DNA of 64,000 nucleotides from Kribbella flavida DSM 17836 (GTDB lineage: Bacteria; Actinomycetota; Actinomycetes; Propionibacteriales; Kribbellaceae), in assembly GCF_000024345.1 (NCBI RefSeq), contig NC_013729.1:3844001-3908000 (forward strand), in the 5' to 3' direction. The notes under the pieces were generated by a model. The model searched no databases. It saw nothing but the letters and a program-made list of their open reading frames with translations, and was not told the DNA's origin. The position numbers and the translations under genes are program-made. Shown here piece by piece: positions 17,188-25,371 of this stretch (positions are counted from its first letter, which is position 1; every line of letters starts with the position of its first letter).

Positions 17188-18281
17188 TCGCGCGCGCTGT
17201 TGTAGGCGTGGGCCGACAGCCGGACGAAGACCCGCTGGTCGAAGGCGGTCAGCGTGATCTCCGCCTTCAGCTCCCGCGACACCCGGGCCTTGAAGGCCTC
17301 GCCCGCGCTCGGCGACCGGTCGTCCGCGAACGGCAGCTCGACCAGCCGCATCGTCGCGGCCGGGTGCACGACGTCCGGCAGGTCGGTGCCGAGCGCCTTG
17401 GCGACGACCTGCGCGGCCTCGTCGATCAGCGTCGACAGCTGCGCCCGGCGTACCGGCCAGTCCAGTTCGTCCAGCACCCGCAGGGACTCCGGCGCGGCGA
17501 TCCACGGGGCGTAGTCGGCGGTGCCGACCATGTCGAACCGCTCGGGCAGGCGCTCGTCGTTCTCGGACCAGGACACGATCAGCGGCAGCGTCGTGGACCG
17601 CCACTTCTCCGCCACCACCAGCCCGGCGGTGGCCCGCGGCGCGGCCGGCCACTTGTGGAAGTTGCCGGTCCAGAAGTCGGCGCCGTCCTGGGCCGGCGCG
17701 TCCAGCAGGGCCGGCGCGTGCGCGCCGTCGACGATCACCGGGATGCCGTCGCAAACCTCGACCAGCCGGCGGATCGGGAACACCATCGCGGTCGCCGAGC
17801 TGATCTGGTCGACCACCAGCGCCGCGGTCCGCTCGTCCAGCTCGGCGCCGATCGCCGCCACCACCGCGTCGTCGTCGGCCTCCAGCGGCACGTCGACGAC
17901 CACCACCTCGGCCTGGAACGCCCGGGCGAACCGCTCCGCCGCGAACAGCACCGCGCCGTACGTGTGGTTGGTCAGCACGATCCGGCTGCCGGGCCGGATC
18001 GGGATGGTCGCCAGCGCGGCCGTCACCCCGGCGCTCGCGTTCGGCACCAGCGCGAAGCCGGCCGGGTCGGTGCGCAGGAAGCGGGCCAGCTCCAGCCGGC
18101 TCACGGCCAGCCGCTCGGCCACCGACCGGAACCAGCGCATCGGATTGGCCTCGGTCTCGGCCCGCAGCGTGGCCAGCAGCTCCTGGGTCCGGCGCGGGAC
18201 GGCGCCGAACGAGCCGTGGTTCAGGTGCAGGACGTCGGGGTCGAGGGACCACAGGTCGGGGCGGGGGCGAAGATCCGTCAC
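17148..18281 (-). CDS. Aminotransferase class V-fold PLP enzyme (isopenicillin N epimerase-like)
   Basis: A 377-residue fold-type I PLP enzyme. The opening LHLNHGSFGAVPRRTQE is typical of the CefD-like group. The cofactor segment VDGAHAPALLD provides the Asp that contacts the pyridine nitrogen, and the Schiff-base Lys lies in FWTGNFHKWP. Members include isopenicillin N epimerases, cysteine desulfurases and uncharacterised aminotransferases; no beta-lactam genes are nearby, so the reaction is unknown. The start is a GTG, only 26 bp from the divergent phosphodiesterase start, so the two promoters overlap. Confidence 0.85.
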   Translation of the reverse strand: MTDLRPRPDLWSLDPDVLHLNHGSFGAVPRRTQELLATLRAETEANPMRWFRSVAERLAVSRLELARFLRTDPAGFALVPNASAGVTAALATIPIRPGSRIVLTNHTYGAVLFAAERFARAFQAEVVVVDVPLEADDDAVVAAIGAELDERTAALVVDQISSATAMVFPIRRLVEVCDGIPVIVDGAHAPALLDAPAQDGADFWTGNFHKWPAAPRATAGLVVAEKWRSTTLPLIVSWSENDERLPERFDMVGTADYAPWIAAPESLRVLDELDWPVRRAQLSTLIDEAAQVVAKALGTDLPDVVHPAATMRLVELPFADDRSPSAGEAFKARVSRELKAEITLTAFDQRVFVRLSAHAYNSARDYELLAERLPTLL

Positions 18282-18307
18282 CGTCCAAACGGTACATACT
18301 TTCGCGT

Positions 18308-19060
18308 GTGTACCCCTACCTCGACCACGAGGGGCCGATCGCGATGGCCCACCGCGGCGGCGCGTTGCACCCCGACAACGTCGGCTACGAGAACTCGCTG
18401 CGGGCCTTCGGGCACGCGGTGCAGCTCGGCTACCGGTACCTCGAGACGGACCTGCACGCCACCCGCGACGGCGTCGTGGTCGCCTTCCACGACCACCGGC
18501 TGGACCGGGTCACCGACCGGACCGGCGTGATCGCCGAGCTGCCCTGGTCGGAGGTGCGCAAGGCCCGGATCAACGGGCACGAGCCGATCCCGCTGCTGAC
18601 CGACGTACTGGAGCAGTTCCCCGGCGTCCGGCTCAACCTGGACGTCAAGGCCGACAACGGGGTCGGTCCGGCCGCCGCCGTGCTGCGCGACACCGGCACG
18701 GTGGACCGGGTCTGCGTCTCGTCGTTCTCCCAGGCCCGGGTCCGGCGGATCCGGCGCGAGCTCGGTCCGCGGCTGGCGACCGGGTTCGGCCAGCAGGAGA
18801 TCGCCCGGCTGCGGTTCGCGCCGTTCCGGCTCGACTCGCCCGGCGCGTGCCTGCAGATTCCCGAGGTCTACGGCCGGATCCGGGTGCTGACGCCGGGGTT
18901 GCTGCGCCGGGCCCATGCCCTGGGCAAGCAGGTGCACGTCTGGACGGTGGACGACCCGGCCGCGATGCACCGGCTGCTCGACGCCGGCGTCGACGGCATC
19001 ATCACCGACCGCACCGACGTACTGCGCGATGTTCTGCTGGCCAGAGGTCAGTGGAGCTGA
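18308..19060 (+). CDS. Glycerophosphodiester phosphodiesterase family protein
   Basis: A 250-residue GDPD-fold TIM barrel. The catalytic pieces are visible: AMAHRGGALHPDNVGYENS with the HR pair, ETDLHATRDGVVVAFHD with the metal-binding Glu/Asp and catalytic His, and LNLDVKADN. It should hydrolyse glycerophosphodiesters to glycerol-3-phosphate and an alcohol. There is no signal peptide, so it is likely cytoplasmic. The GTG start has no ribosome binding site, and a TACATACTTT -10-like element sits about ten bases upstream, suggesting a leaderless mRNA. The MFS gene follows after 53 bp. Confidence 0.9.
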   Translation: MYPYLDHEGPIAMAHRGGALHPDNVGYENSLRAFGHAVQLGYRYLETDLHATRDGVVVAFHDHRLDRVTDRTGVIAELPWSEVRKARINGHEPIPLLTDVLEQFPGVRLNLDVKADNGVGPAAAVLRDTGTVDRVCVSSFSQARVRRIRRELGPRLATGFGQQEIARLRFAPFRLDSPGACLQIPEVYGRIRVLTPGLLRRAHALGKQVHVWTVDDPAAMHRLLDAGVDGIITDRTDVLRDVLLARGQWS

Positions 19061-19113
19061 AGTGTTATCCGCGTCGTCACCGCGAGGAACCCGTTCCTGA
19101 CAAACTCCTCCGC

Positions 19114-20487
19114 ATGGGATTCCTGTCCGCCCCGGCGGCCGTCGACAAGCGCGAGTACTGGGGCTTCAGTCTCTACGACTGGGCGAACTCCGGCTACGTC
19201 ACCACCACCGGCACGGTGCTGTTCGCGCCGTACCTGACCTCGGTGGCCGAGACCGCCGCCTGCGGCCGGGTCGGGACGACGGACGACCCGTGCCGGACCA
19301 ACCTGGAGATCCTCGGCCTCGGCATCGCGCCCGGCTCGCTCGCCTTCTACGTCGTGACCGTGGCGACGCTGGTGTCGGCGCTGTTCCTGCCGGTGGTCGG
19401 CGCGATCGCGGACCGGTCGCCCCGCAAGAAGGTGCTGATGTGCGGGTTCGCGTGGACCGGCGCGCTCGCGGCCAGCTGCATGGTGTTCGTCACCGACGGG
19501 CGGTGGGCGCTCGGCGCGCTGCTGCTGTTCATCGGCAACCTGTGTCTGGGCTCGTCGATGGTGGTGTACGACTCGATCCTGGTCGACATCGCACCGCCCG
19601 ACGACCGCGACGACGTGTCGTCGCGGGCCTGGGCGTTCGGCTATCTCGGCGGGTTCATCCTGCTCGCGATCAACCTGGCCGTGGTCACCGCGCACGACGC
19701 GCTCGGCCTGAGCCAGGGCGACGCCGTCCGGCTCAGCCTGCTCAGCGCGGGCCTGTGGTGGGGGTTCTTCACCTTCGTCCCGTTCGTGAAGCTGCGGAAC
19801 CGGCCGCCGGCCGGGGTCGTCCCGGTCGGCGGCGGCTCGATGGTCCGGCAGAGCTTCGGCCAGCTCGGCGCGACCTTGCGGCACCTGCGCTCGTACCCGA
19901 TGACGCTGCTGTTCCTGGTCGCGTACCTGTTCTTCAACGACGGCATCCAGACCGTCATCTCGGTCTCGTCGACGTACGGCGAGAAGCAGCTCGGCTTCGA
20001 GACCCAGGTGCTGATCGCGACGATCCTGCTGGTCCAGTTCGTCGCGTTCTTCGGCGCGATCGGCTTCGGCCGGTTCGCCCGCCGGTACGGGTCGCACCGC
20101 ACGATCATGGGCGGCCTGGTGGTCTGGATGGCGATCGTGGTCGCCGGCTTCGGTCTGCCCGAGCGGCAGATCGTGCCGTTCCTGGCGATGGGCGTCGCGA
20201 TCGGCATCGTGCTCGGCGGTACCCAGGCGCTGTCCCGGTCGGCGTACAGCCAGCTGATCCCGAAGGGCCGCGAGGCGGAGTACTTCAGCCTGTACCAGGC
20301 CGGCGAGCGGGGCACCTCCTGGCTCGGCACGCTGGTCTTCGGGCTGGTCCACCAGCTGACCGGCTCCTACCGGCCGGCGATCGTCGCACTCGGGCTGTTC
20401 TTCGTCGTCGGCCTGGTCCTGCTGTCCCGCGTCGACATGCGCCGCGGCATCGCCGAGGCCGGCAACACTCAACCCACCATCGTGTGA
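19114..20487 (+). CDS. MFS transporter, UMF1/Atg22-like family
   Basis: A 457-residue transporter with about twelve predicted membrane helices. The N-terminal signature FSLYDWANSGYVTTTGTVLF identifies the UMF1 (Vacuole effluxer Atg22-like) family, common in actinobacteria and usually of unknown substrate. The conserved inter-helix loop ADRSPRKKVLM is present. It directly follows a glycerophosphodiesterase gene and may be co-transcribed, so export or import of a hydrolysis product is conceivable but unproven. ATG 19114 was chosen because the family signature starts soon after. Confidence 0.87.
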   Translation: MGFLSAPAAVDKREYWGFSLYDWANSGYVTTTGTVLFAPYLTSVAETAACGRVGTTDDPCRTNLEILGLGIAPGSLAFYVVTVATLVSALFLPVVGAIADRSPRKKVLMCGFAWTGALAASCMVFVTDGRWALGALLLFIGNLCLGSSMVVYDSILVDIAPPDDRDDVSSRAWAFGYLGGFILLAINLAVVTAHDALGLSQGDAVRLSLLSAGLWWGFFTFVPFVKLRNRPPAGVVPVGGGSMVRQSFGQLGATLRHLRSYPMTLLFLVAYLFFNDGIQTVISVSSTYGEKQLGFETQVLIATILLVQFVAFFGAIGFGRFARRYGSHRTIMGGLVVWMAIVVAGFGLPERQIVPFLAMGVAIGIVLGGTQALSRSAYSQLIPKGREAEYFSLYQAGERGTSWLGTLVFGLVHQLTGSYRPAIVALGLFFVVGLVLLSRVDMRRGIAEAGNTQPTIV

Positions 20488-20650
20488 ACCTCGACCTGAA
20501 CTTGAGATAGAGGCTTGTCGCCACCGACGGTGAGCGGCCGCCGCCCGGCTGAGTGTGGTCCGCGACACACAGTGATCCGTGAACGGTCGATGACAGCGGG
20601 TCACGCCCCGCTCGTCAGGTGCGAACATATGGCTCGGGCATGCCAAAATG

Positions 20651-20676
20651 GGAATGATCCGAGCCGGCCGACCGTT
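20651..20676 (+). promoter_or_regulatory. SigR-type promoter upstream of rbpA
   Basis: GGAAT (20651-20655), an 18-base spacer and GTT (20674-20676) match the known actinobacterial SigR consensus for disulfide-stress genes. It lies 32 bp before the rbpA start. rbpA is a known SigR target in Streptomyces, which supports the assignment. Confidence 0.7.
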
Positions 20677-20707
20677 GGCACGGATGACGAAATCTCGGAG
20701 GTTTGAC

Positions 20708-21094
20708 ATGTCTAATCGCGTTCTGCGTGGTTCGGGGCTGGGTGGGGTCAGCTTCGAGGACGACCGTGGCGTCGAGTTCGCGCCGCGCCAGATGATCAGC
20801 TACGACTGCCCGCGGGGGCACGTGGTCGAGGTCACGATGGCGCACGACGCCGAGGTGCCCGCTGTCTGGGAGTGCCCACACTGCGGCAGCGAAGCCGCTC
20901 GGTCGACCGGAGAGAAGCCGGAGCCGAAGCAGGAGAAGCCCGCCCGGACGCACTGGGACATGCTGCGTGAGCGCCGGAGCATCTCCGAACTGGAGGAACT
21001 GCTCGCCGAGCGCGTCCAGCTCCTCCGCAACGGCGAGATCGGCCCGGCGCACCTGCACCGGGCCCGCAACACCTCGGGCAAGCGCACCGCCTGA
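20708..21094 (+). CDS. rbpA: RNA polymerase-binding protein RbpA
   Basis: A 128-residue actinobacterial transcription factor that binds the beta subunit and the principal sigma factor and stabilises open promoter complexes. The N-terminal MSNRVLRGSGLGGVSFEDD is almost invariant in the family. The core domain has the Cys/His cluster CPRGHVVEV and ECPHCGSEA (about residues 38-62), and the C-terminal HWDMLRERRSISELEELLAE forms the sigma-interacting helix. GGAGG precedes the ATG at good spacing. A SigR-like promoter upstream predicts induction by thiol-oxidative stress. A strong terminator follows. Confidence 0.97.
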   Translation: MSNRVLRGSGLGGVSFEDDRGVEFAPRQMISYDCPRGHVVEVTMAHDAEVPAVWECPHCGSEAARSTGEKPEPKQEKPARTHWDMLRERRSISELEELLAERVQLLRNGEIGPAHLHRARNTSGKRTA

Positions 21095-21110
21095 CCCCCG
21101 CACGACCCAG

Positions 21111-21144
21111 AACGGGCCGGACCGCACCCGCGGTCCGGCCCGTT
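21111..21144 (+). terminator. rbpA terminator hairpin
   Basis: A perfect 14-bp stem (AACGGGCCGGACCG with CGGTCCGGCCCGTT) and a six-base loop begin 17 bp after the rbpA stop codon. Confidence 0.8.
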
Positions 21145-21180
21145 CGCCGTGTCCGGCCGAACGCTGCCGGCGCCACCCCC

Positions 21181-21425
21181 GACCTTGAGCACCCGCCAGC
21201 CACCCGTACGCCGATCCCGTGCCTGCCCGGCGCCCAAAGTCGCAACACCCGAGTCGACACGGACCACACGACGACCTTGAGCACCCACCAGCCACCCGTA
21301 CGCCGATCCCGTGCCTGCCCGGCGCCCAAAGTCGCAACACCCGAGTCGACACGAACCACACGACGACCTTGAGCACCCACCAGCCACCCGTACGCCGATC
21401 CGGTGGCTGGCGGGTGCTCAAAGTC
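21181..21425. repeat. 92-bp tandem repeat ending in an inverted half-unit
   Basis: A unit starting GACCTTGAGCACCC recurs at 21181, 21273 and 21365, an exact 92-bp period. The first two units are nearly identical and the third is cut short. The third unit's start (21365-21388) is then followed, after 13 bases, by its own near-perfect reverse complement (21402-21425), giving a 24-bp hairpin with two mismatches. With the rbpA terminator this fills the 372-bp gap between convergent rbpA and fxsA. I see no gene in it. Confidence 0.9.
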
Positions 21426-21467
21426 GGATCGGTGGGGCTGGTGACGGCCGGACGGGCTGTCCCGGGG

Positions 21468-22025
21468 TCAGGGCGTCGGGCGGGGCGGGGTGTCGGGGTC
21501 GATGACCTCGCCCTGGACGACGTCGTCGTTGCGGCGGCGCTGGGCCTCGGCCTGGTCGGGCGTCGGCGGGCGGTAGGTGCCGGGCATGAAGCCGGTGATC
21601 GGGTTGCCGCCGAGCTGGGCGACGATCCGGCGGCCCAGGAACGCCGACAGCGCCCGGCGAGCCAGCGGGCGGGTGAACGGCAGCACGAAGAAGAAGCCGA
21701 CGACGTCGGTGACGAAGCCGGGCGTGAGCAGCAACGTGCCGCCGACCAGCAGCAGCGCGGCGTCGGCGAGCTCCTTGCCGGGCATCCGGCCGGTCTCGGT
21801 CGCCCCGCGCAGGGCGTTCCACGCACGGCGGCCCTCGCGCTTGATCAGCCAGGCGCCGAGCGCGCTCTCCACCAGCAGCAGCGCGACCGTGGGCCAGCCA
21901 CCGATCACCTGACCGACCTGGATGAGCACGTAGATCTCGACGATCGGCACCACCAGCAGCGCGACCGCGACGAACCAGGGCAGACCGCGGGTCTTCCGCG
22001 CGGGACTACCGGACACCTTGCTCAC
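21468..22025 (-). CDS. fxsA: FxsA family membrane protein
   Basis: A 185-residue integral membrane protein. The FxsA segments are clear: a first helix LPWFVAVALLVVPIVEIYVL, then GGWPTVALLLVESALGAWLI, and LLLVGGTLLLTPGFVTDVVG. A polar, Pro-rich cytoplasmic tail follows. E. coli FxsA is known for relieving phage T7 exclusion when overproduced; the normal role is unknown. The start is a GTG at 22023-22025. It lies 33 bp downstream of lnt on the same strand and may share its transcript. Confidence 0.92.
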   Translation of the reverse strand: MSKVSGSPARKTRGLPWFVAVALLVVPIVEIYVLIQVGQVIGGWPTVALLLVESALGAWLIKREGRRAWNALRGATETGRMPGKELADAALLLVGGTLLLTPGFVTDVVGFFFVLPFTRPLARRALSAFLGRRIVAQLGGNPITGFMPGTYRPPTPDQAEAQRRRNDDVVQGEVIDPDTPPRPTP

Positions 22026-22058
22026 GCTGCACCTCTCCCACTCTCCGCGCCGACCACG

Positions 22059-23627
22059 TCAGACCGGTACCTTCTCAGCGCTGGGGGTCGCGACCGGCGG
22101 AGTCCCCGGATCCGCCGGACGGCGGTTACGGCGAGCGGCCAGCGCCAGCACCGCTCCGATGATGCCCAGACCGGTCAAGATCCACTGCGGCCAGCCACCG
22201 AGCCGGGTGGCCAGGGTCTGCGCGTCCCGGACCGGCACCGAGGCGACGTACACGTCGGGCACGAACTGCCCCGACTTGTGCTCGACGGTACCGTCCGGGC
22301 GGACCACGCCGGAGATCCCGGACGTCGACGCGATCAGCACCGTCCGGCCGGTCTCGATCGCCCGCATCCGGGTGATCGCGAACTGCTGCTCCGGCTGCCC
22401 GGTGCCGCCGTACGTCGCGTTGTTGGTCTGCACGACGAGGATCTGGGCCCCGCCCTTGGCCAGGTCGGAGACCACGCTGTCGTACGCGAGCTCGAAGCAG
22501 ATCAGGTCGCCGTACAGCACCCCGTTGATCGGCATCAGCCCGGGCCCCACCCCGGGCGCGGTCTGCCGGCCGACCATCTCCAGCCGCTTGATGTACGGCA
22601 GCAGCTGGTCGCGGAACGGGATGTACTCCCCGAACGGCACCGGGTGCCGCTTCGCGTAGCGCTGGCCCGGACCGGTGGCCGGGTCCCAGACGATGCCGGT
22701 GGTCTGGCGTTCGTTCGGGCCGGGGCCCTCGGTCACCGCGCCGACCAGGATCGGCACCTTCACGGCCTGGACGGCGGTTTCGATGTCGCGGCGGGTCTCG
22801 GGATCCTTGTACGGGTCGATGTCGGTCGAGTTCTCCGGCCAGATCACCAGGTCCGGCTTGACCTGCGAGCCGGCCTCGACCTGCTTCTGCAGGTCCAGCG
22901 TCGCGGTCACGTGGTTCTTGGTCACGGTCCGGGCGCGGCCGAGGAACTCCAGGCCCTTGCCCGGCACGTTGCCCTGCACCATCGCCGCCGTGACCGACTT
23001 GCCGTTGCCGTCGGTGGGCAGCGAGATCAGGAAGCTCACGCCGACGATCGCGAGGCCGGCGACCAGCGCGACCGCGCGCAGCCCGAAGCCGCTGCGGCGG
23101 CGCAGGACGGCGGCGTAGGCCAGCACGCCGAGCAGCGCGACGACGAAGCTCAGGCCGGCGATGCCCACCACCGCGGCGAGCCTGCCGAGCGGCGAGTCGG
23201 TGAACGCCCAGGCCAGCCGCCCCCACGGGAATCCGCCGAACGGCACCGACGCGGTGGCGAACTCGGTGGCGACCCACAGGCACGGGATCCACAGCATCCA
23301 CAGCTTGTGCTTGAGCACCTGGGACGCCAGCGCGCCGAAGACGGCGTAGAACAGGCCCTCCAGGATCGCCAGCGCGATCGCGGCGTCCCCGCCGATCACG
23401 CTCAGCCACGGGACCAGGACGGCGTAGTAGGTGATGCCGAACCCGGCACCGACCAGGATGCCGCCCTTGACCGACACCCCGTTCAGCGCGGCCAGGAACA
23501 GCGGCACGGCGACCACAGCGAGCCAGGGGTAGTCGTGCGGCTCGAACGCCAGCCCGAGCAACGCACCGGCGCCCACCGCCACCAGGATCCGCGGCACCAG
23601 CCGCACCAGAGCCCTCAGCCGCTCCAC
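22059..23627 (-). CDS. lnt: Apolipoprotein N-acyltransferase
   Basis: A 522-residue membrane enzyme that N-acylates the lipid-modified Cys of lipoproteins. About six N-terminal helices precede a nitrilase-like domain. The catalytic Glu lies in WPENSTD, and the nucleophilic Cys in GDLICFELAYDS. A final helix anchors the C-terminus. The GTG at 23627 was chosen because GAGGGGG precedes it and the first helix starts soon after; a start at 23771 would add 48 non-conserved residues. Upstream are 600 bp of noncoding DNA with a possible structured RNA. Confidence 0.92.
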   Translation of the reverse strand: MERLRALVRLVPRILVAVGAGALLGLAFEPHDYPWLAVVAVPLFLAALNGVSVKGGILVGAGFGITYYAVLVPWLSVIGGDAAIALAILEGLFYAVFGALASQVLKHKLWMLWIPCLWVATEFATASVPFGGFPWGRLAWAFTDSPLGRLAAVVGIAGLSFVVALLGVLAYAAVLRRRSGFGLRAVALVAGLAIVGVSFLISLPTDGNGKSVTAAMVQGNVPGKGLEFLGRARTVTKNHVTATLDLQKQVEAGSQVKPDLVIWPENSTDIDPYKDPETRRDIETAVQAVKVPILVGAVTEGPGPNERQTTGIVWDPATGPGQRYAKRHPVPFGEYIPFRDQLLPYIKRLEMVGRQTAPGVGPGLMPINGVLYGDLICFELAYDSVVSDLAKGGAQILVVQTNNATYGGTGQPEQQFAITRMRAIETGRTVLIASTSGISGVVRPDGTVEHKSGQFVPDVYVASVPVRDAQTLATRLGGWPQWILTGLGIIGAVLALAARRNRRPADPGTPPVATPSAEKVPV

Positions 23628-23831
23628 TCTCGGGTACCCCCTCGCCTCACCGTCCGGCCCGTGCCGGTCGCACGACGGTACAACGTGCGGCGGACCCGGA
23701 AGGATCCGGTCGGTGACGCAGAGGTGTCCACGAGCACGACGAGCCGACCGCGACTCCACGGTAGCGCTCACGCCAAGCCAGGGCCGGAGCAGTTACGGCC
23801 GAAGTCAGGAACCGGGGCCCGAACGAGAGGA

Positions 23832-24056
23832 AAGAGGCTCGGTGACCCTTCGGACCAACCGGCGGACCCGCTGGATGCGAGCCGCCCGGCTGTTGTCTAC
23901 TGGGTACCGAGCCTCTTCCACCTCTGCCCCGCGGGGGGCTGTCCACCGGCGATCTCAGCCCCCGTCGACTCAAGCCTGGCACTGGCGTGGTCAGCGTCGC
24001 GGGATCATCCGGTGGCCGAACTTCGTGTGTCCGTTGCGGGAACGTGTTCTGACGAC
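23832..24056 (-). ncRNA. Candidate small RNA or structured 5' leader upstream of lnt
   Basis: Downstream (minus strand) of a TTGACA-N17-CATCGT promoter come a hairpin with 8-bp arms GGGGGCTG/CAGCCCCC (23934-23963) and then a perfect 12-bp stem, AAGAGGCTCGGT with ACCGAGCCTCTT (23906-23917 and 23832-23843), enclosing 62 nt. The transcript after the stem reads TTCCTCTCGTT, a modest pyrimidine tail. I could not match it to a known riboswitch, RNase P, SRP or 6S RNA. It could be a free RNA of about 225 nt or part of the lnt leader. Confidence 0.3.
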
Positions 24057-24063
24057 TCCCAAA

Positions 24064-24092
24064 ACGATGCTCGCTCGCGGCGGCGCTGTCAA
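24064..24092 (-). promoter_or_regulatory. Housekeeping-type promoter upstream of lnt region
   Basis: On the minus strand, TTGACA (24092-24087), 17 bases, then CATCGT (24069-24064). The -35 is a perfect match and the spacing ideal. It would start a transcript near 24056, about 430 bases before the lnt start. Confidence 0.5.
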
Positions 24093-24226
24093 CCTCTGCG
24101 CCGCCTCTTCAAGGCGTTGTAACACTATTGGCCGTGCTCGGTGAATCAACGAGCCCAGGCCCGGCCGGGTCACGTTACAGAGCGGTCTCGGCACGCAAGG
24201 TGATCGTTACCTACGGCAACCAATCG

Positions 24227-24616
24227 TCACCCGACCGGTACGACGACCGTCCCGGTCGCGCGGGTGATCGGCAACGGCTCGGCCAGCACCTCGGCGGCCG
24301 ACGCGGACTTGTCCGGCCGCCCCCGGCACACCACGCTCGCGGCGAACTGGAGCTCGCGGCTCCGGGTGCCGACCCGGGAGATCGTCGCGGTCACCTCGAC
24401 CACGTCGCCGGCCCGCAGCGGCTGCAGGAACTGCACGTCGGAGTACGACGCGAACAATCCCTCGTCGCCGTCGGCCCGGATGCACAGCTCGGTCGCGACG
24501 TCGCCGAACAGGCCGAGCACGTACGCCCCGTCGACCAGGTGGCCGGCGTAGTGCGCGTGGCCGTAGGGCACGTAGCGGCGGTGGGTGACGGTCAGGCCGA
24601 CCTCGGCCTTGCTCAT
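24227..24616 (-). CDS. kal: 3-aminobutyryl-CoA ammonia-lyase (hotdog fold)
   Basis: A 129-residue hotdog-fold protein. The segment RRYVPYGHAHYAGHLVDGAY and the following FGDVATELCIRADGDEG resemble Kal, the enzyme that removes ammonia from L-3-aminobutyryl-CoA to give crotonyl-CoA in lysine degradation. The fold alone could also be an acyl-CoA thioesterase; the assignment rests on its place directly after kamD and kamE. Its ATG overlaps the kamE stop by four bases, so it is translated with the mutase subunits. Confidence 0.8.
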   Translation of the reverse strand: MSKAEVGLTVTHRRYVPYGHAHYAGHLVDGAYVLGLFGDVATELCIRADGDEGLFASYSDVQFLQPLRAGDVVEVTATISRVGTRSRELQFAASVVCRGRPDKSASAAEVLAEPLPITRATGTVVVPVG

Positions 24617-25371
24617 GCGCTTCTCCTGTTCGGGGTGCGGACCCGGCGGGTGACCAGGGTGTCGACCAGGTAGCTGGCCACCTCGCCCGGCGTGGTGCCG
24701 CGGCCGAAGACGCGGTCGACGCCCAGCTCGGCGGCCATCTGCTCGGTGAAACGGGGGCCGCCGGCAACCAGCACGGGACGGGAGTCCTCGGGGTAGGCCT
24801 CCCGGAAGGCGGCCGACATCTCCTTGGTGTTCAGCACGTGCGCCTCCCGCTGGGTGACCACCTGCGAGACCAGGATCGCGTCGGCCTTCTCCGCCTTGGC
24901 GCGGCGGACCAGCTCCGGCACGGCGACCTGGGCGCCGAGGTTGACCACCTTCAGCTCCCGGTAGTACTCCAGGCCCTTCTCCCCCGCGAAGCCCTTGATG
25001 TTCATGATCGCGTCGATGCCGACGGTGTGCGCGTCGGTGCCGATGCAGGCGCCGACCACGGTCAGCCGGCGGCGCAGGCCCTTGCGAATCGCGAGATTGG
25101 CGTCCTTGGGCGACAGCAACGGATAGTCGCGCTCGATCACCTCGACCTGGTCGGTGTCGACCAGGTGGTTCACCGGGCCGTAGACGACGAAGAAGGTGAA
25201 GTCCGGGCCCATCGCCTTGGCGTGCACGACCAGTGCCGGGTCCATGCCCATCTTGTTGGCCAGCTGCACCGCCGCGCCCTCGGCCCGCTTGTCGTGCGGG
25301 ATCGGCAGCGTGAACGACAGCTGCACCATGCCGTCGCCGGTGGTGTCGCCGTACGGCCTGATGATGCTCAC
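24613..25371 (-). CDS. kamE: Lysine 5,6-aminomutase beta subunit
   Basis: A 252-residue adenosylcobalamin-binding subunit. The base-off B12 motif is GTDAHTVG, with His115 as the expected cobalt ligand. Eleven residues later, Lys126 in NIKGFAG matches the Lys of the clostridial enzyme (Lys144 beta) that forms the Schiff base with PLP. Together with the alpha subunit it moves the terminal amino group of D-lysine or beta-lysine from C6 to C5. Start and stop overlap kamD and kal by four bases each. It is as long as the clostridial protein apart from a slightly shorter N-terminus. Confidence 0.95.
   Translation of the reverse strand: MSIIRPYGDTTGDGMVQLSFTLPIPHDKRAEGAAVQLANKMGMDPALVVHAKAMGPDFTFFVVYGPVNHLVDTDQVEVIERDYPLLSPKDANLAIRKGLRRRLTVVGACIGTDAHTVGIDAIMNIKGFAGEKGLEYYRELKVVNLGAQVAVPELVRRAKAEKADAILVSQVVTQREAHVLNTKEMSAAFREAYPEDSRPVLVAGGPRFTEQMAAELGVDRVFGRGTTPGEVASYLVDTLVTRRVRTPNRRSA

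Larger units (their letters stand above)
23628..24226. other. 599-bp gap between kal and lnt without a convincing gene
   Basis: Open frames here are Arg/Pro/Ser-rich, lack ribosome sites and show no protein-like pattern. On the minus strand, however, the gap holds a consensus-like promoter (24064-24092) followed by two strong hairpins, listed separately. A TGTAACACTATTGG stretch near 24118-24131 is unusually AT-rich for this genome and may be another promoter element. Confidence 0.6.

Noticed and set aside
21181..21425. Repeats as a CRISPR array
   Set aside because: Units are 92 bp and continuous, with no alternation of short repeats and unique spacers, and no cas genes are nearby.
23832..23963. 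Known riboswitch (TPP, M-box, cobalamin, c-di-AMP) upstream of lnt
   Set aside because: A CTGAGA and a GCTGGATGC string recall TPP and M-box pieces, but the rest of each consensus is missing, and lnt is not a usual target.
23647..23982. A 111-codon minus-strand frame upstream of lnt
   Set aside because: Composition is Gly/Arg/Pro/Ser-rich without pattern, there is no ribosome site, and it spans the two hairpins.
21219..24122. A 967-codon plus-strand frame covering fxsA and lnt
   Set aside because: It begins inside the 92-bp repeats and is antisense to two well-recognised membrane protein genes.
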